A DNA stretch of 41,321 nt. It comes from Extensimonas perlucida (GTDB taxonomy: Bacteria > Pseudomonadota > Gammaproteobacteria > Burkholderiales > Burkholderiaceae_C). Below the pieces are notes generated by a model. It searched no databases. It had not been told where the DNA came from and saw nothing but the letters and a program-made list of their open reading frames with translations. Shown here piece by piece: positions 1 through 8,788 of the stretch. The stretch covers positions 1 through 41,321 of the forward strand of contig NZ_VMYE01000026.1 of NCBI RefSeq assembly GCF_007655255.1. Reading direction: 5' to 3'. Position 1 is the first letter of the stretch. Every line of letters begins with the position of its first letter. A program made the translations under genes and the position numbers.

Positions 1-88
1 CACCCCAATAGTCGGATTGGGGAGCTGCTGCCGCACCGCTGGAAGCCGGCGCTGGCATCTGATGCTTCGGTTTGAGGCTCAGCCATAG

Positions 89-481
89 CCAGCGGATGCG
101 GGCAAGGTGGGATGGGCGGACGCTTACCTTTCGGTCTGGATCGAGGGGCCGGGAACGGCTGTCCGTGCGCTCCTGAGGACGAAAGCATCTGATGCGTGCT
201 ATCGATGTCTTTGGCATAGCAACAGAAGAGGCGAGTTCCGTTCTATCACTGATCCTCTTCCTGCCATTCTGGCGGGGCATGGATGCGAAGGCTTGTACGT
301 GCCATTCCCCGCTTCGGTGTCGGTGCACGCTGCCAGCCTGGGCGCTGAGATGACCCTCGATTGGGTCAACGGCGTTTATACCCCCGCGTTACGAACCAGG
401 TTGATCGACCGCGCCCAGCAGCTTGCCACACCCGATTGCAATCCTCCGCGGGATCGGGAGTGCCCCTTATGCAATTCATGA
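89..481 (+). pseudogene. C-terminal remnant of a Cap2-like E1 (ThiF/HesA) protein of type II CBASS
   Basis: The frame reads as the C-terminal part of a ubiquitin-activating-enzyme-like (ThiF/HesA) domain. It has a VWIEGPGTA strand, a CYRC pair, a VPFPAS segment and a terminal CPLC that would complete a four-cysteine zinc site. In type II CBASS, Cap2 is an E2-E1 fusion of roughly 600 aa that conjugates the cyclic nucleotide synthase to a target. It sits directly before Cap3, as here, and its stop (479-481) overlaps the cap3 start. An in-frame TAG at 86-88 closes the frame just upstream. The bases before it do not continue an obvious E1 sequence in any frame, so the gene is probably frameshifted or truncated rather than simply cut by the window. 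A GTG at 107 could start a short product, but this is unlikely to be functional. Confidence 0.55.
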
Positions 482-945
482 GTTCTTGGGCGGCCGACGA
501 CAACAGAACGCTGCTACATTTTTCGAAGTCCACGCTGGAGACCTTCCGCCAGCATGTCCAGGCCAGTGATTCTGACTGCGAAGCTGGCGGGCTGCTACTT
601 GGTTCGGTCCATGGAACTCACATGCTCATTGAGCATGCAACGGTTCCCACGGCATGGGACAAACGGTTTCGCTACCTGTTCGAGAGAATGCCATTCGGCC
701 ACGAAGCCATTGCACTGGCTCGATGGACGGCGAGCCAGGGAACCATCCGCTATTTGGGCGAATGGCACACCCATCCGGAAGACAACCCCAACCCGTCGGG
801 CCTCGATAGATCGGAGTGGAACCGTCTGTCGGCCAAGCGTCGGGATAAGCGACCAACGCTCGCTGTCATTGTTGGCCGAAATGCCCTGTATATTGAGTTG
901 GTGCCAGGCTCAGGCCAAGGATCAGTATTCTCCCCTGTGGAATAG
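469..945 (+). CDS. cap3: Cap3-like JAMM/MPN isopeptidase of type II CBASS (VC0181 family)
   Basis: A 158-aa JAB/MPN metalloprotease. The JAMM zinc site is complete: Glu38 in CEAGGLLLG, then His100-x-His102-x7-Ser110-x2-Asp113 within GEWHTHPEDNPNPSGLD. Residues 56-74 (HATVP, then D and FERMPFGH) match the VC0181 family annotated on Vibrio VSP-I beside dncV and cap2. Cap3 cleaves Cap2-made conjugates and so reverses synthase conjugation in CBASS. I chose ATG 469 because GGGAG lies 8 nt upstream. ATG 478, which forms an ATGA overlap with the Cap2 stop, is an equally conventional coupled start. No cyclic nucleotide synthase or effector is visible in the window, so whether the system works depends on sequence to the left. 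Confidence 0.8.
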   Translation: MQFMSSWAADDNRTLLHFSKSTLETFRQHVQASDSDCEAGGLLLGSVHGTHMLIEHATVPTAWDKRFRYLFERMPFGHEAIALARWTASQGTIRYLGEWHTHPEDNPNPSGLDRSEWNRLSAKRRDKRPTLAVIVGRNALYIELVPGSGQGSVFSPVE

Positions 946-1006
946 CGGCACACAAACCAGTGTCGTCGCAGCGTGCCGCCTTCGTCGGGCCGGTGAACGG
1001 AATAGC

Positions 1007-1028
1007 GCGCCGGGACAACCTTCGGCGC
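1007..1028 (-). terminator. Possible hairpin at the end of the Mza-type operon
   Basis: A 6-bp inverted repeat (GCGCCG/CGGCGC, 10-nt loop) lies immediately after the AIPR stop codon, in the 83-bp gap between the convergent cap3 and AIPR genes. There is no T-tract, so Rho-independent termination is only a guess. Confidence 0.2.
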
Positions 1029-3104
1029 TCAGGGCTCGCTCACAACCACGCCTTCGAGACGCCCTTTCTCCAGAATATCCAGCAACACCACACTCTGCTT
1101 TTCTGTCGGGAGCTTGGAGGGAATCTGCATGGCCACCCTGAGCACGCCGTCTTCCTTCAGGGTGAGCAGATCTTTCTCAAGCAGCGACTGATGGATGCGA
1201 GCCCATTCCGCAGCGGGAACAGCCAGCACTTTTCGCTGCGCCTCGATGCCGTTGTCGATCCTCTGCGTCTGCTTCGCAGTCTTCACGATCGCTGCCTGAT
1301 CATCTTGCGGAACAAGTCGATCGTAGAACTCGGGCGGGAGGAGATTGGCAATGGCGTCGGTACGAGCCTGTATCCTCGTCCAGCACGCCTCCTTCTTGCA
1401 CCACTCGGAAATGTTGGAAATGCCTTGCGGTGGTCTGATGATGTCGTCGTTCACGACCCCCGACACGACAGCGATGGCACTTTCGAGCACCGGATCGACC
1501 TTCTGTGCATTCCAGATGCCCAGAAAGTCGATGCTCTCCTTCCTGCGCTTCGTGATGTCACCGAGTACCGCCAGCGTGTAGGCCACGATGTTTGCTCGGT
1601 ACCCGCCGTTGTACCAGGGCTGCGCAGAAACGATGCGCTCCGTGGCGCGGAAGATCAGACCACGTGCGACAGCCCTCTTGAAATAGAACTCGTTGAACGC
1701 GTCGGATGATTTCTCCCACTCGCTGCCGATTCGGGCGGCGTAGCGCGCAAAGTTCTTCTGGGAGCCAAGATTCACCCACCTGGGATGGTCATCCCAGACA
1801 TTCTCGAACTTCGCGAGGTCCGTCTTCGTGAACATCTGTGGCTTGGGATGCTCCGCCTTGAAGCGACGCTGCTCCGCGGGTGTGAGCTTGGACTGTGCAT
1901 CGGCATACTGGCCGCGCGCGCGCTCATAGAACCATCTCGTCTCGCGCGGGGCGCCCTTCTGCGCGGGTGCCCAGATCCGTCGGGAAAACCCTTCCATCCG
2001 CACATGGAACGGGTGGTTCGAGAAGAAGTCGGCGGCATTCACCCGATTCTGGGTGTTCGCATACTCCGATATCCTTGGAACGACCGTTTCGCTCTGCAGG
2101 CTGTCGATGACGGACAGCTTCAACTGGACGAATATCTGGGAAAGATCGGCCTTGTCCCGCTTCCGTGTGTGGAACAGCGATGCCGTGGTCTGGCCACCAT
2201 TGACGATCTGGAGATCGACAACCCTCGTGATCGCCAGACCGGAATCCGTCATCCCTGTCTCGACACTCTGTGCAGTAGCCGTAATCCCGTTGTTATAGGC
2301 AAAGAACATCCCAGGTTCGTTCAGGATCGTCGCCCTTATTCCCTGGTTCACATTGCCGCGCGCCTGCAGGAACGTACGGACGTTCTGCTCAAGCAAACGC
2401 GCTCCGAATCTTTCGTACAGGGTCGCCAGCACCTCGGCAGGCATGACCATGAGATAGGATTGATAGGCATCGGTCCCCAGGTGTGCGGGAAGGCAGGCGA
2501 TGCCCTTGCCGAACATCTGCTCGAAGTCGAGGTCGAGTGGCTCCTTGTGGCTGCGGGAGCTTCGCTGACGATGAAGTCGTGAGATGTCCCAGATGTGGTG
2601 AGCAACCGGAACACCTGCCACTTCCGTATCGGGAAGGGCCTGGATTTTCTCGCTGAGCGTGCGCTCGGAAAAGAGAACCAGGTTGACCTGCCGAATGGCG
2701 TCCTTGCGATCCGCAATCTGCCTGGCAAGGCCGTACTCCGGCGATGTGACCTCCAGTTCGCCGGCCAGGCCCTTGTTGGCGCTGGCCTCGAAGAAGTTGG
2801 CAACACGCTTGAATGCCGCGGCCACTTCCGTTCTGGTGAGCGATGCCAGCTCGTTTCGGGAGTCGAAGTCCGCGATGAAGAGGTCCAGAACTCCTTCGTC
2901 ATTGAACCAGTAGCCGTCCACGCGCATGCCACGCTGCGCCCGGAAATGGCAGAGCTCGAACCCTTCCGTGAAGCCTGTCTCGACAAGGTCGTTCGCGATG
3001 GCCTCCATGAATTCGGAGAGCTGGAAGCTGCCATTGGCTTCGGCGCCCGCCAACAGTTCCTGTCGGAAGTCGTGGAAGAACTCTTCGTCGGTCTGCTCCA
3101 TCAA
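1029..3104 (-). CDS. AIPR family protein of an Mza-type defence operon
   Basis: A 691-aa protein of the AIPR (abortive infection phage resistance) family. The diagnostic core is present: FAYNNGIT at 268-275 and QIVNGGQTTASL at 299-310. An N-terminal segment around 64-81 (DGYW, then LDLFIADFD) resembles the usual AIPR start. It is the last gene of a four-gene operon: its ATG overlaps the DUF4420 stop by 4 bp, giving translational coupling. AIPR proteins occur with GHKL ATPase, Z1 and DUF4420 partners in the Mza anti-phage systems (named for MutL, Z1, AIPR). The biochemical activity of AIPR is not evident from the sequence; a nucleic-acid or nuclease role is often assumed. It would be the last mza gene, but I did not assign the letter. 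ATG 3104 and ATG 3101 are both possible starts. Confidence 0.88.
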   Translation of the reverse strand: MMEQTDEEFFHDFRQELLAGAEANGSFQLSEFMEAIANDLVETGFTEGFELCHFRAQRGMRVDGYWFNDEGVLDLFIADFDSRNELASLTRTEVAAAFKRVANFFEASANKGLAGELEVTSPEYGLARQIADRKDAIRQVNLVLFSERTLSEKIQALPDTEVAGVPVAHHIWDISRLHRQRSSRSHKEPLDLDFEQMFGKGIACLPAHLGTDAYQSYLMVMPAEVLATLYERFGARLLEQNVRTFLQARGNVNQGIRATILNEPGMFFAYNNGITATAQSVETGMTDSGLAITRVVDLQIVNGGQTTASLFHTRKRDKADLSQIFVQLKLSVIDSLQSETVVPRISEYANTQNRVNAADFFSNHPFHVRMEGFSRRIWAPAQKGAPRETRWFYERARGQYADAQSKLTPAEQRRFKAEHPKPQMFTKTDLAKFENVWDDHPRWVNLGSQKNFARYAARIGSEWEKSSDAFNEFYFKRAVARGLIFRATERIVSAQPWYNGGYRANIVAYTLAVLGDITKRRKESIDFLGIWNAQKVDPVLESAIAVVSGVVNDDIIRPPQGISNISEWCKKEACWTRIQARTDAIANLLPPEFYDRLVPQDDQAAIVKTAKQTQRIDNGIEAQRKVLAVPAAEWARIHQSLLEKDLLTLKEDGVLRVAMQIPSKLPTEKQSVVLLDILEKGRLEGVVVSEP

Positions 3105-4075
3105 TCCTCCCCGAAGATGGATGCTTCGTCACACTTGTACGGAGCAATCGTTTCCAGCCTGATGTCGTAGGCCACGTTGGCAATCCCTGGCGGCAGTTGC
3201 GACCGCATCAGACGCGGAAATCCGTCACCAACACGATAGCTGCGCACGTCGCTGACGACAAAGCGAGGCTCATCGTAGTCAGGGAGCGGCGCATAGCCGT
3301 GCGCAACCAGCTTCCGGTCAAAGGCCTCGACGGCGTCCGCCTCGCCGAGCCGTGCCTGGACTGCAGTGACGATCTCGTTGAGCGATCGAGCTCCTGCCGC
3401 GTCGGTCAGACTGCTCAGCCGGTACACGCGCAGGAACAGCGCATCGTTCAGGGATTCGAGCTGGTCTTCCGATGAAATGCGGACGCTGCTCCGCTCTGCG
3501 CCAGAGAGCGATTTGACCTCGACGGCTGTGTTGCCAAAGATGAAATCCTGATGTGATCGTTCCGGACCGAGCCAGGCCTCGACGGCGTCACTGCTCGACA
3601 TCTGCCGATCGATCAGTTCCGTCAGAAAGACGATTTCGGCGAAGAGACCGCGGACTTCCTCGATGGACAGGTGCTGACTCCGGCCTGACAGGAAGGTCTT
3701 CCAACGGCGGATGTGTGCCAGAGAGACCGCGAGAGAACTCGCCGAGTCGGTGGCGTGCTCCAGCGAGGATGCAAGGGTGCGGCACAGTCCTTCGAAGAGA
3801 TCGCGGTCGACCTGCCTTTCAAGAGCGAGGACCAAGTGCTGCTGCCCCTGATCTCCGGCACGAAGATCGACATCGATGCCGTTCACCGTGACCGCGTTCA
3901 TCCGGTACTGGGCTGCGTGGTCGCCCTGAAGCTCCACGATGAACAGGCAGGCGCCACTGGCATCGCGTCCCCAGAAACAGGGCACGGCCGTTCCCGCCGC
4001 AACCTGGCGGACATTGAAGTCCGCTCCCGGAACGGCGATGTCATCCCACGGAGAGGACTCAGGCATCGTAGTCAT
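3101..4075 (-). CDS. PD-(D/E)XK motif protein (DUF4420 family), Mza-type operon
   Basis: A 324-aa protein with the arrangement expected of the DUF4420 PD-(D/E)XK family. The apparent active site is Glu147 (GLFAE), Asp177 (QDF) and Glu186-Val-Lys188 (VEVKS), which is the D...ExK restriction-nuclease signature. It is therefore the most likely DNA-cutting component of the operon. The start overlaps the Z1 gene by 17 bp and the end overlaps AIPR by 4 bp, so the three are co-translated. A second in-frame ATG lies three codons inside (MTTM). The family assignment rests on motif and context. That it is a nuclease in this system is inferred. Confidence 0.85.
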   Translation of the reverse strand: MTTMPESSPWDDIAVPGADFNVRQVAAGTAVPCFWGRDASGACLFIVELQGDHAAQYRMNAVTVNGIDVDLRAGDQGQQHLVLALERQVDRDLFEGLCRTLASSLEHATDSASSLAVSLAHIRRWKTFLSGRSQHLSIEEVRGLFAEIVFLTELIDRQMSSSDAVEAWLGPERSHQDFIFGNTAVEVKSLSGAERSSVRISSEDQLESLNDALFLRVYRLSSLTDAAGARSLNEIVTAVQARLGEADAVEAFDRKLVAHGYAPLPDYDEPRFVVSDVRSYRVGDGFPRLMRSQLPPGIANVAYDIRLETIAPYKCDEASIFGED

Positions 4076-6719
4076 CCTCCTCGTCAGGATCGTCGGCGTA
4101 ACCCTGCATCTGCTGGAGCCAGACCTTGTTCACGACGACATTGATGGTCGTCGAATAGTCCCCGTAGGGAAAACTGACGCCGAAGGCGGCGATCGGTCCC
4201 GTCACGGCCTCGCCCTTGGGCTCCAGGCTGTGAATCATGAGGAGCGGCTTGTTCCGGACCATACGGTAATGTGTGTCGGATACCGCTCCTGAGCCATCTT
4301 CGCCGCCAGCCAGCGTCCTGGCCTCATTGCGTTGTGCGTCGCTGAGCCCAAGCTTCTCGTCGCCACGCGAGGCAACCCTGTCCTTGTTCAGGCGCCACGA
4401 AGTGCCGTTCGGCTGATCCTTCCCGACGACGCGCACCTGATTCCTCAGGGTGAACGGGTTTTCACCGCCTGAGCCACCCGAAGGGGAAATCAGCAGAACA
4501 TCGGCCAGCGGGCGCTTTGTCGCAATCCGTTCGAGATAGCTCACCACGTCCGACTTCTGTCCGGCAAAGGTCGAATGGCATTCGAACCGGGTGAGGAAGT
4601 CGTCGATCACCTCGACGGGCACGTCCCTGAAGATGACGCCCTTTTCGGTGGACTCCTCCGGTCGTCCGCCGAATCCACTCCGCCAGTGATCGGCGATCAG
4701 CGCAAGGTTCCTGGCATTCACGTCGGGGTCGGTGGAGACAATGTAGCTCTCCCGCAGTCGCCCACTGAAACTCTGCTCGACCGTGACCTCCTGGCCCGAT
4801 CGCATCTTGTTCGCCGCCGTGATCAGCAGGCTGTCCGGATGCGAGCGGACGTACAGGCCAAAATCCTTCGGGCTGAGGCGATCGCGCCGCATGCGCTTGA
4901 CCTGCTGTACAAGCTCTTCGGCGGCATCGGCGATGTGGGAGTACCAGTTGATCGAGTCGCGCGAGAGATGGACGCGGCAGAGGTCCTCGAAGCCCGGCCG
5001 GTAGCCGAACCAGCGGCCCATCTGCATGAGGGTGTCGTACATCTTCGTATTGCGGTACATGTAGCTGACGGTCAACCCCTCGATGGTCAGGCCTCGGGAG
5101 AGGCTCAGACCACCGACCGCGACCGCGGTCAACCCGACTCCTTCCTTCGCGTAGCGGGCGTAGTCGAGCACCTCGTCACTCTTGCTGTTGATGACATAGA
5201 GGTGGAGGTGCTCGAAGACGCCGCTGAGGGCAGTCTTCACTTCCGCCCAGGTAAACCCAGCATCGGCATACTCGGCATCGAAGGCATGCTTCAGGCCCTG
5301 CATGTACGCGTTTCTTGAGGAAACCTCTTCCGGCATCGCGTAGTTGGCGAGAACCGCTTCCCTGATCTTCTTCTCCCTGAGACTCAGGAAGTCACGCACG
5401 GCCTTCTGAACGGGCACGAAGCGCGACACATTGACCATCATTGAGCAATGCTTGCCGGTCTGCCCACGCAGGTTCCGGATGGCGCGGGCGACGATGAATT
5501 CGTCGAGTGCGCGATAGAGGCTGGGGGGCAACTCGTGGACGGGATCGTCACGCTTGTGCGCGTACGGGATGAGATCCTCGCAATCGTCGATCGGCCTCAC
5601 GATCGATTGACTGGTCGCCTCGTCGAGGAACACCTTCTCGGCACCGAAGTACGTCGTTGGCGCGTCCAGGCAATAGATGAAGTCGCGCGGGAACAGCTCC
5701 TCACGCACATCATCGCCATAGGCGTCGGGGTTGATGAAGATGTTGGCGAACGGTGTCGCCGTGTAGCCGACATAGCACGATTTCGCGAACAGCCCGAGGA
5801 TGCGCCGGATCATCGCATTCGTTCGGGTCGGATCCAGATCCTCCTTGTTCGTGTTGATCGACGCGTTGTCGGCCTCGTCGTCAATCAGCAGCATCGGCAC
5901 GTCGGAAATCCGGCCATCGCCCTCGGCGTTCAGCTCCTTCAGCCACTTGTGAAGGGCCGTGAGCGTCGTGACGTTCTTCTTGATGACCAGAATGATCGGC
6001 TTGCTGAAGTCGTTGATCTTCCAGCCGCTCTTTTCCGCCGTGTTCTTGTTGAAGTCCTCGTTGATGTTGGTGAGGGTGGCCGGATGCGGATAGCCCGACG
6101 CGAGGCCGACACCGATGTTGCGACGATCCTCGGGATCGCTGGATCGGCCGATGAAAGCCTCATCGATGCGCTGCTGCGTCTGCTTGCGCAGATTGTTGTG
6201 AATGCCGGCGACGACGATGATGAACTTGTAGCCAGCGTCGGCGGCGCGTGCTATCAGGCCGGTGTAGTTGGCCGTCTTGCCCGACTGCACATGACCGATG
6301 ACAAGTCCGCGACGGTTCCAGGTTGTGCCCTCGCTCAACGGGTCCTGCAGGTGGCCGAGAATGCGGGTCGTCACATCGCTCAGCGACTGGACCATCTGCG
6401 GTGGCCAACCTTCCTTGAGAAGAAAGTTTCCATAGGATTCCGCATAGGTCCAGGCGACATCCTCACGCTTGTGGACCCACTGATCATCATGCTTCGCAGT
6501 GACATCCACCAGCGAAACACCGGCGCCCATGCGCGTGTCGACCGAGATCATCGCCTCGGTGACGATATTGCGGAGATCACCCGTATAGCCGAAGATCGCG
6601 GCGATCTGTCTCGCCTTCTCCTCCACCTGCTCGCGCGTCGGCGTCTCGGCCATGTTCGCAAGGCCCGAGATGAGCGCGTTGGCGATGTTCCGTTCTTCCG
6701 TGATGACTGTGAGGCTCAT
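4059..6719 (-). CDS. Z1-domain helicase-like ATPase, Mza-type operon
   Basis: An 886-aa protein of the Z1 superfamily, a helicase-like P-loop family of restriction and defence operons. Visible motifs are Walker A GHVQSGKT (142-149), Walker B LIDDEAD (278-284) and motif III GYTATPFAN (318-326). A long C-terminal region (about 550-886) has no motif I recognise. The ATG overlaps the stop of the upstream GHKL ATPase gene by 4 bp (ATGA type) and the 3' end overlaps DUF4420, so the four products should be made in fixed proportion. By analogy with the family it should couple ATP hydrolysis to movement on or remodelling of DNA for the partner nuclease. No substrate can be read from the sequence. Confidence 0.9.
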   Translation of the reverse strand: MSLTVITEERNIANALISGLANMAETPTREQVEEKARQIAAIFGYTGDLRNIVTEAMISVDTRMGAGVSLVDVTAKHDDQWVHKREDVAWTYAESYGNFLLKEGWPPQMVQSLSDVTTRILGHLQDPLSEGTTWNRRGLVIGHVQSGKTANYTGLIARAADAGYKFIIVVAGIHNNLRKQTQQRIDEAFIGRSSDPEDRRNIGVGLASGYPHPATLTNINEDFNKNTAEKSGWKINDFSKPIILVIKKNVTTLTALHKWLKELNAEGDGRISDVPMLLIDDEADNASINTNKEDLDPTRTNAMIRRILGLFAKSCYVGYTATPFANIFINPDAYGDDVREELFPRDFIYCLDAPTTYFGAEKVFLDEATSQSIVRPIDDCEDLIPYAHKRDDPVHELPPSLYRALDEFIVARAIRNLRGQTGKHCSMMVNVSRFVPVQKAVRDFLSLREKKIREAVLANYAMPEEVSSRNAYMQGLKHAFDAEYADAGFTWAEVKTALSGVFEHLHLYVINSKSDEVLDYARYAKEGVGLTAVAVGGLSLSRGLTIEGLTVSYMYRNTKMYDTLMQMGRWFGYRPGFEDLCRVHLSRDSINWYSHIADAAEELVQQVKRMRRDRLSPKDFGLYVRSHPDSLLITAANKMRSGQEVTVEQSFSGRLRESYIVSTDPDVNARNLALIADHWRSGFGGRPEESTEKGVIFRDVPVEVIDDFLTRFECHSTFAGQKSDVVSYLERIATKRPLADVLLISPSGGSGGENPFTLRNQVRVVGKDQPNGTSWRLNKDRVASRGDEKLGLSDAQRNEARTLAGGEDGSGAVSDTHYRMVRNKPLLMIHSLEPKGEAVTGPIAAFGVSFPYGDYSTTINVVVNKVWLQQMQGYADDPDEEDDYDA

Positions 6720-8194
6720 GCAAAGGTCTCGCTGATGAATTTTTCGGCCAGTTCGATCTGGCCATCGAAAAGATGCGTCGAGCGCACGATCTGGAGAAAG
6801 GCATTCGGATCGCCCGGCCCGTCGCCGTAGAGCACCTTCCTGAGACTCTTCAGGCGCTCCAAAGTCTGACTTTCATCCACCGCCCTCTGGTTGATCTCGC
6901 GCGGATGGGTCGAGTAATCGGAATAGATCATCTCCACCGGCAGGGAGGCGGCAATCGAATCCAGCAGGACACGAAGCAGATCCGCATTCTCGGGCGAGAG
7001 TCTTGTGCCCAGGGATGCGATGAGTGGGTGCTGCTCGTTGATTGCGAAACGGATGCCGCCGTGATCGGCGTAGCGCTCCCAGAACGGGGCCTGGCTTTCC
7101 TGAAAAAGCCTCTGCCCGCGTCCCCGATGCACCGTCACGCTGCGGGCAGTGATCCTGTTGATGATCTGACGCAGGCGCTCCCGCACCGCATGCGGCGGGC
7201 GGGCACGGGATTTCTTGATGTCGATGGTCCAGGCTTCGTCCAGACTGTTGGGAAAGTCGATCTGTATCCGCGCCAACTTGGTGGCCTCACCCTTCGGCAC
7301 GAGTCTGAACCAGTCGCCCCAGGCCATCAGGCGGCCGTTTCGATAGACGTAGCCCCCCTGATTGGAGATGAAGTCACTGCGATCCTGATAGTAGTCGTAC
7401 TCGGACGCGGACAGACGACTGTGGTGTGGAAGCACGTAAGGCTGCAGGCGCACCTCGGCCTCGCCGATGCGGACGATCTCCTCCGGAAGCACCTGGGTGG
7501 CAGGATTCTTCCTGCAGAAGGGGTCGAATGCCGTAATCGGACGACCATTGACGGTGAGAGAAATCCTGGCATGTCCCTTGATCTCACCCGAGAGAAACCG
7601 GTGGAAGACAAGTGACAGATGTCTGCCCACCACCTCAAGCTTCTCATTGACGATCTCGTCTCGACGATCCCCTGCCTCGTCCTCCATCAATCGGTCGAGC
7701 TCTCGCCAGATGACGGCCGTGCCCCGGGCGCCGAGCCGTTCGACATAAGGCAAGCCATGGATGTCCGCATCATCCAGGATGGAAAGAATCCAGTCGTCGG
7801 CAGCATCGATGCGATCCAGATTCCATTCGGCTCCGCAGACAGTTCCATCGCGTGTGCTCACAACGGTCAGCGAGCGACATTGGGAAAACGAGGCTGTCTT
7901 CAGGCCAAGGCCGAAGCGCCCAAGATCCTTCGGTGACCGATGCTGCCTGGGGTTGCCGGTCCCATGACGCATCGCATCGAGCAGCTCGTCTTCCGTCATC
8001 CCTCTGCCGTTGTCGAGGATGACCATCACAGGATGCTCACCGGACACATCGCAAATGATGTCGATGGTGTCCGCGCCAGCGGAAATGCTGTTGTCGATCA
8101 GATCGGCAATCGCAGTTTCGAGCGAGTACCCAAGGTCCCGCATCGATTCGGAAAGGCAGGCCGCGCTCGGCGGATGACTGCGATCACGAGCCAT
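6716..8194 (-). CDS. GHKL (MutL/MORC-like) ATPase, Mza-type operon
   Basis: A 492-aa protein with an N-terminal HSP90/MutL-type ATPase domain. The N-box is ADLIDNSISAGA (around 30-41), G1 is LDNGRGM (60-66) and G2 is GRFGLGLKTAS (92-102). The base before IDNS is Asp31, where MutL has Glu; aspartate is common in MORC/MutL-like proteins of restriction operons. The N-terminal half is the only part with clear homology; the remainder (about 200-492) probably includes the transducer domain. It is the first gene of the operon, with an AGAGGAAG ribosome-binding site before ATG 8194, and overlaps the Z1 gene by 4 bp. GHKL ATPases usually dimerise on ATP to act as a clamp or sensor; that role here is inferred. 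Confidence 0.88.
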   Translation of the reverse strand: MARDRSHPPSAACLSESMRDLGYSLETAIADLIDNSISAGADTIDIICDVSGEHPVMVILDNGRGMTEDELLDAMRHGTGNPRQHRSPKDLGRFGLGLKTASFSQCRSLTVVSTRDGTVCGAEWNLDRIDAADDWILSILDDADIHGLPYVERLGARGTAVIWRELDRLMEDEAGDRRDEIVNEKLEVVGRHLSLVFHRFLSGEIKGHARISLTVNGRPITAFDPFCRKNPATQVLPEEIVRIGEAEVRLQPYVLPHHSRLSASEYDYYQDRSDFISNQGGYVYRNGRLMAWGDWFRLVPKGEATKLARIQIDFPNSLDEAWTIDIKKSRARPPHAVRERLRQIINRITARSVTVHRGRGQRLFQESQAPFWERYADHGGIRFAINEQHPLIASLGTRLSPENADLLRVLLDSIAASLPVEMIYSDYSTHPREINQRAVDESQTLERLKSLRKVLYGDGPGDPNAFLQIVRSTHLFDGQIELAEKFISETFA

Positions 8195-8231
8195 CGGCTT
8201 CCTCTTGCGTCTTCTCGTGAGTCACGTGCAT
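8184..8231 (-). CDS. Possible 15-codon leader peptide overlapping the ATPase start
   Basis: An ATG at 8231 has GGAG with 6-nt spacing, a better ribosome-binding site than many genes here. It opens a 15-codon frame that ends in TGA across the start codon of the GHKL ATPase gene (11-bp overlap). The ATPase ribosome-binding site lies inside it, so translation of the leader could couple to or control the operon. It is short and could be chance. Confidence 0.25.
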   Translation of the reverse strand: MHVTHEKTQEEADGS

Positions 8232-8329
8232 GGTAAGCTCCGAATTGCTGCTTCGGGTGTCGTCTTCATCCGTTCGCATTACCAAGTGGAAGCGCGGAGC
8301 TGCCATCTCTGCAGACATTCAGGCGGAAG

Positions 8330-8788
8330 ATGCTCAAGACCATGCGCGTTCCTACCACTCCGCAGCGCAGCCGCATGATGTCGAGCATTCGCGGAAAGAA
8401 CACCCGGCCGGAACGGATACTTCGCTCCCTCCTTTTCGCCAGGGGTTTTCGATATCGACTTCATGTGCGGGGGCTGCCCGGCTCCCCCGACCTTGTGTTC
8501 CCGAAGCGCAGAGCAGTGGTGTTCGTCCATGGCTGCTTCTGGCACCGACATGAAGGCTGCCGCTACACAACCACTCCCAGGACCAATGAAGATTTCTGGC
8601 GGCAGAAGTTCCAGGGAAATGTCGCTCGCGACAGGCGCCATGCGGAGATGCTCCATGCTCTCGGCTGGCGCGTGGCGGTCGTCTGGGAGTGCGCCTTGAA
8701 GCACTCGGTCGAGGAGACTGCGCAAGCGGTTGAGGAGTGGCTGCATGGCGATGAGGATGTCCTGGTGATTGGTCAGAGCATTGACTAG
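8330..8788 (+). CDS. vsr: Very short patch repair (Vsr) DNA mismatch endonuclease
   Basis: A 152-aa Vsr protein with the full family pattern: RSRMMSSIRGKNTRPE near the start, GSPDLVF with catalytic Asp54, the HGCFWHRHEGC segment (67-77) whose aromatic pair F70-W71 would intercalate at the mismatch, and GWRVAVVWECA near the end. Vsr nicks 5' of the T in T:G mismatches that arise when 5-methylcytosine deaminates, so it limits the mutagenic cost of the adjacent C5 methyltransferase. It is the only plus-strand gene in the block. It is convergent with dcm, and the two stop codons share the palindrome CTAG at 8785-8788. ATG 8330 follows AGGCGGA closely; ATG 8342 is an alternative. Confidence 0.93.
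   Translation: MLKTMRVPTTPQRSRMMSSIRGKNTRPERILRSLLFARGFRYRLHVRGLPGSPDLVFPKRRAVVFVHGCFWHRHEGCRYTTTPRTNEDFWRQKFQGNVARDRRHAEMLHALGWRVAVVWECALKHSVEETAQAVEEWLHGDEDVLVIGQSID

Noticed and set aside
361-468. A 36-residue N-terminal extension of Cap3
   Set aside because: It overlaps the Cap2-like frame, has no homology to Cap3, and ATG 469 has GGGAG at proper spacing.
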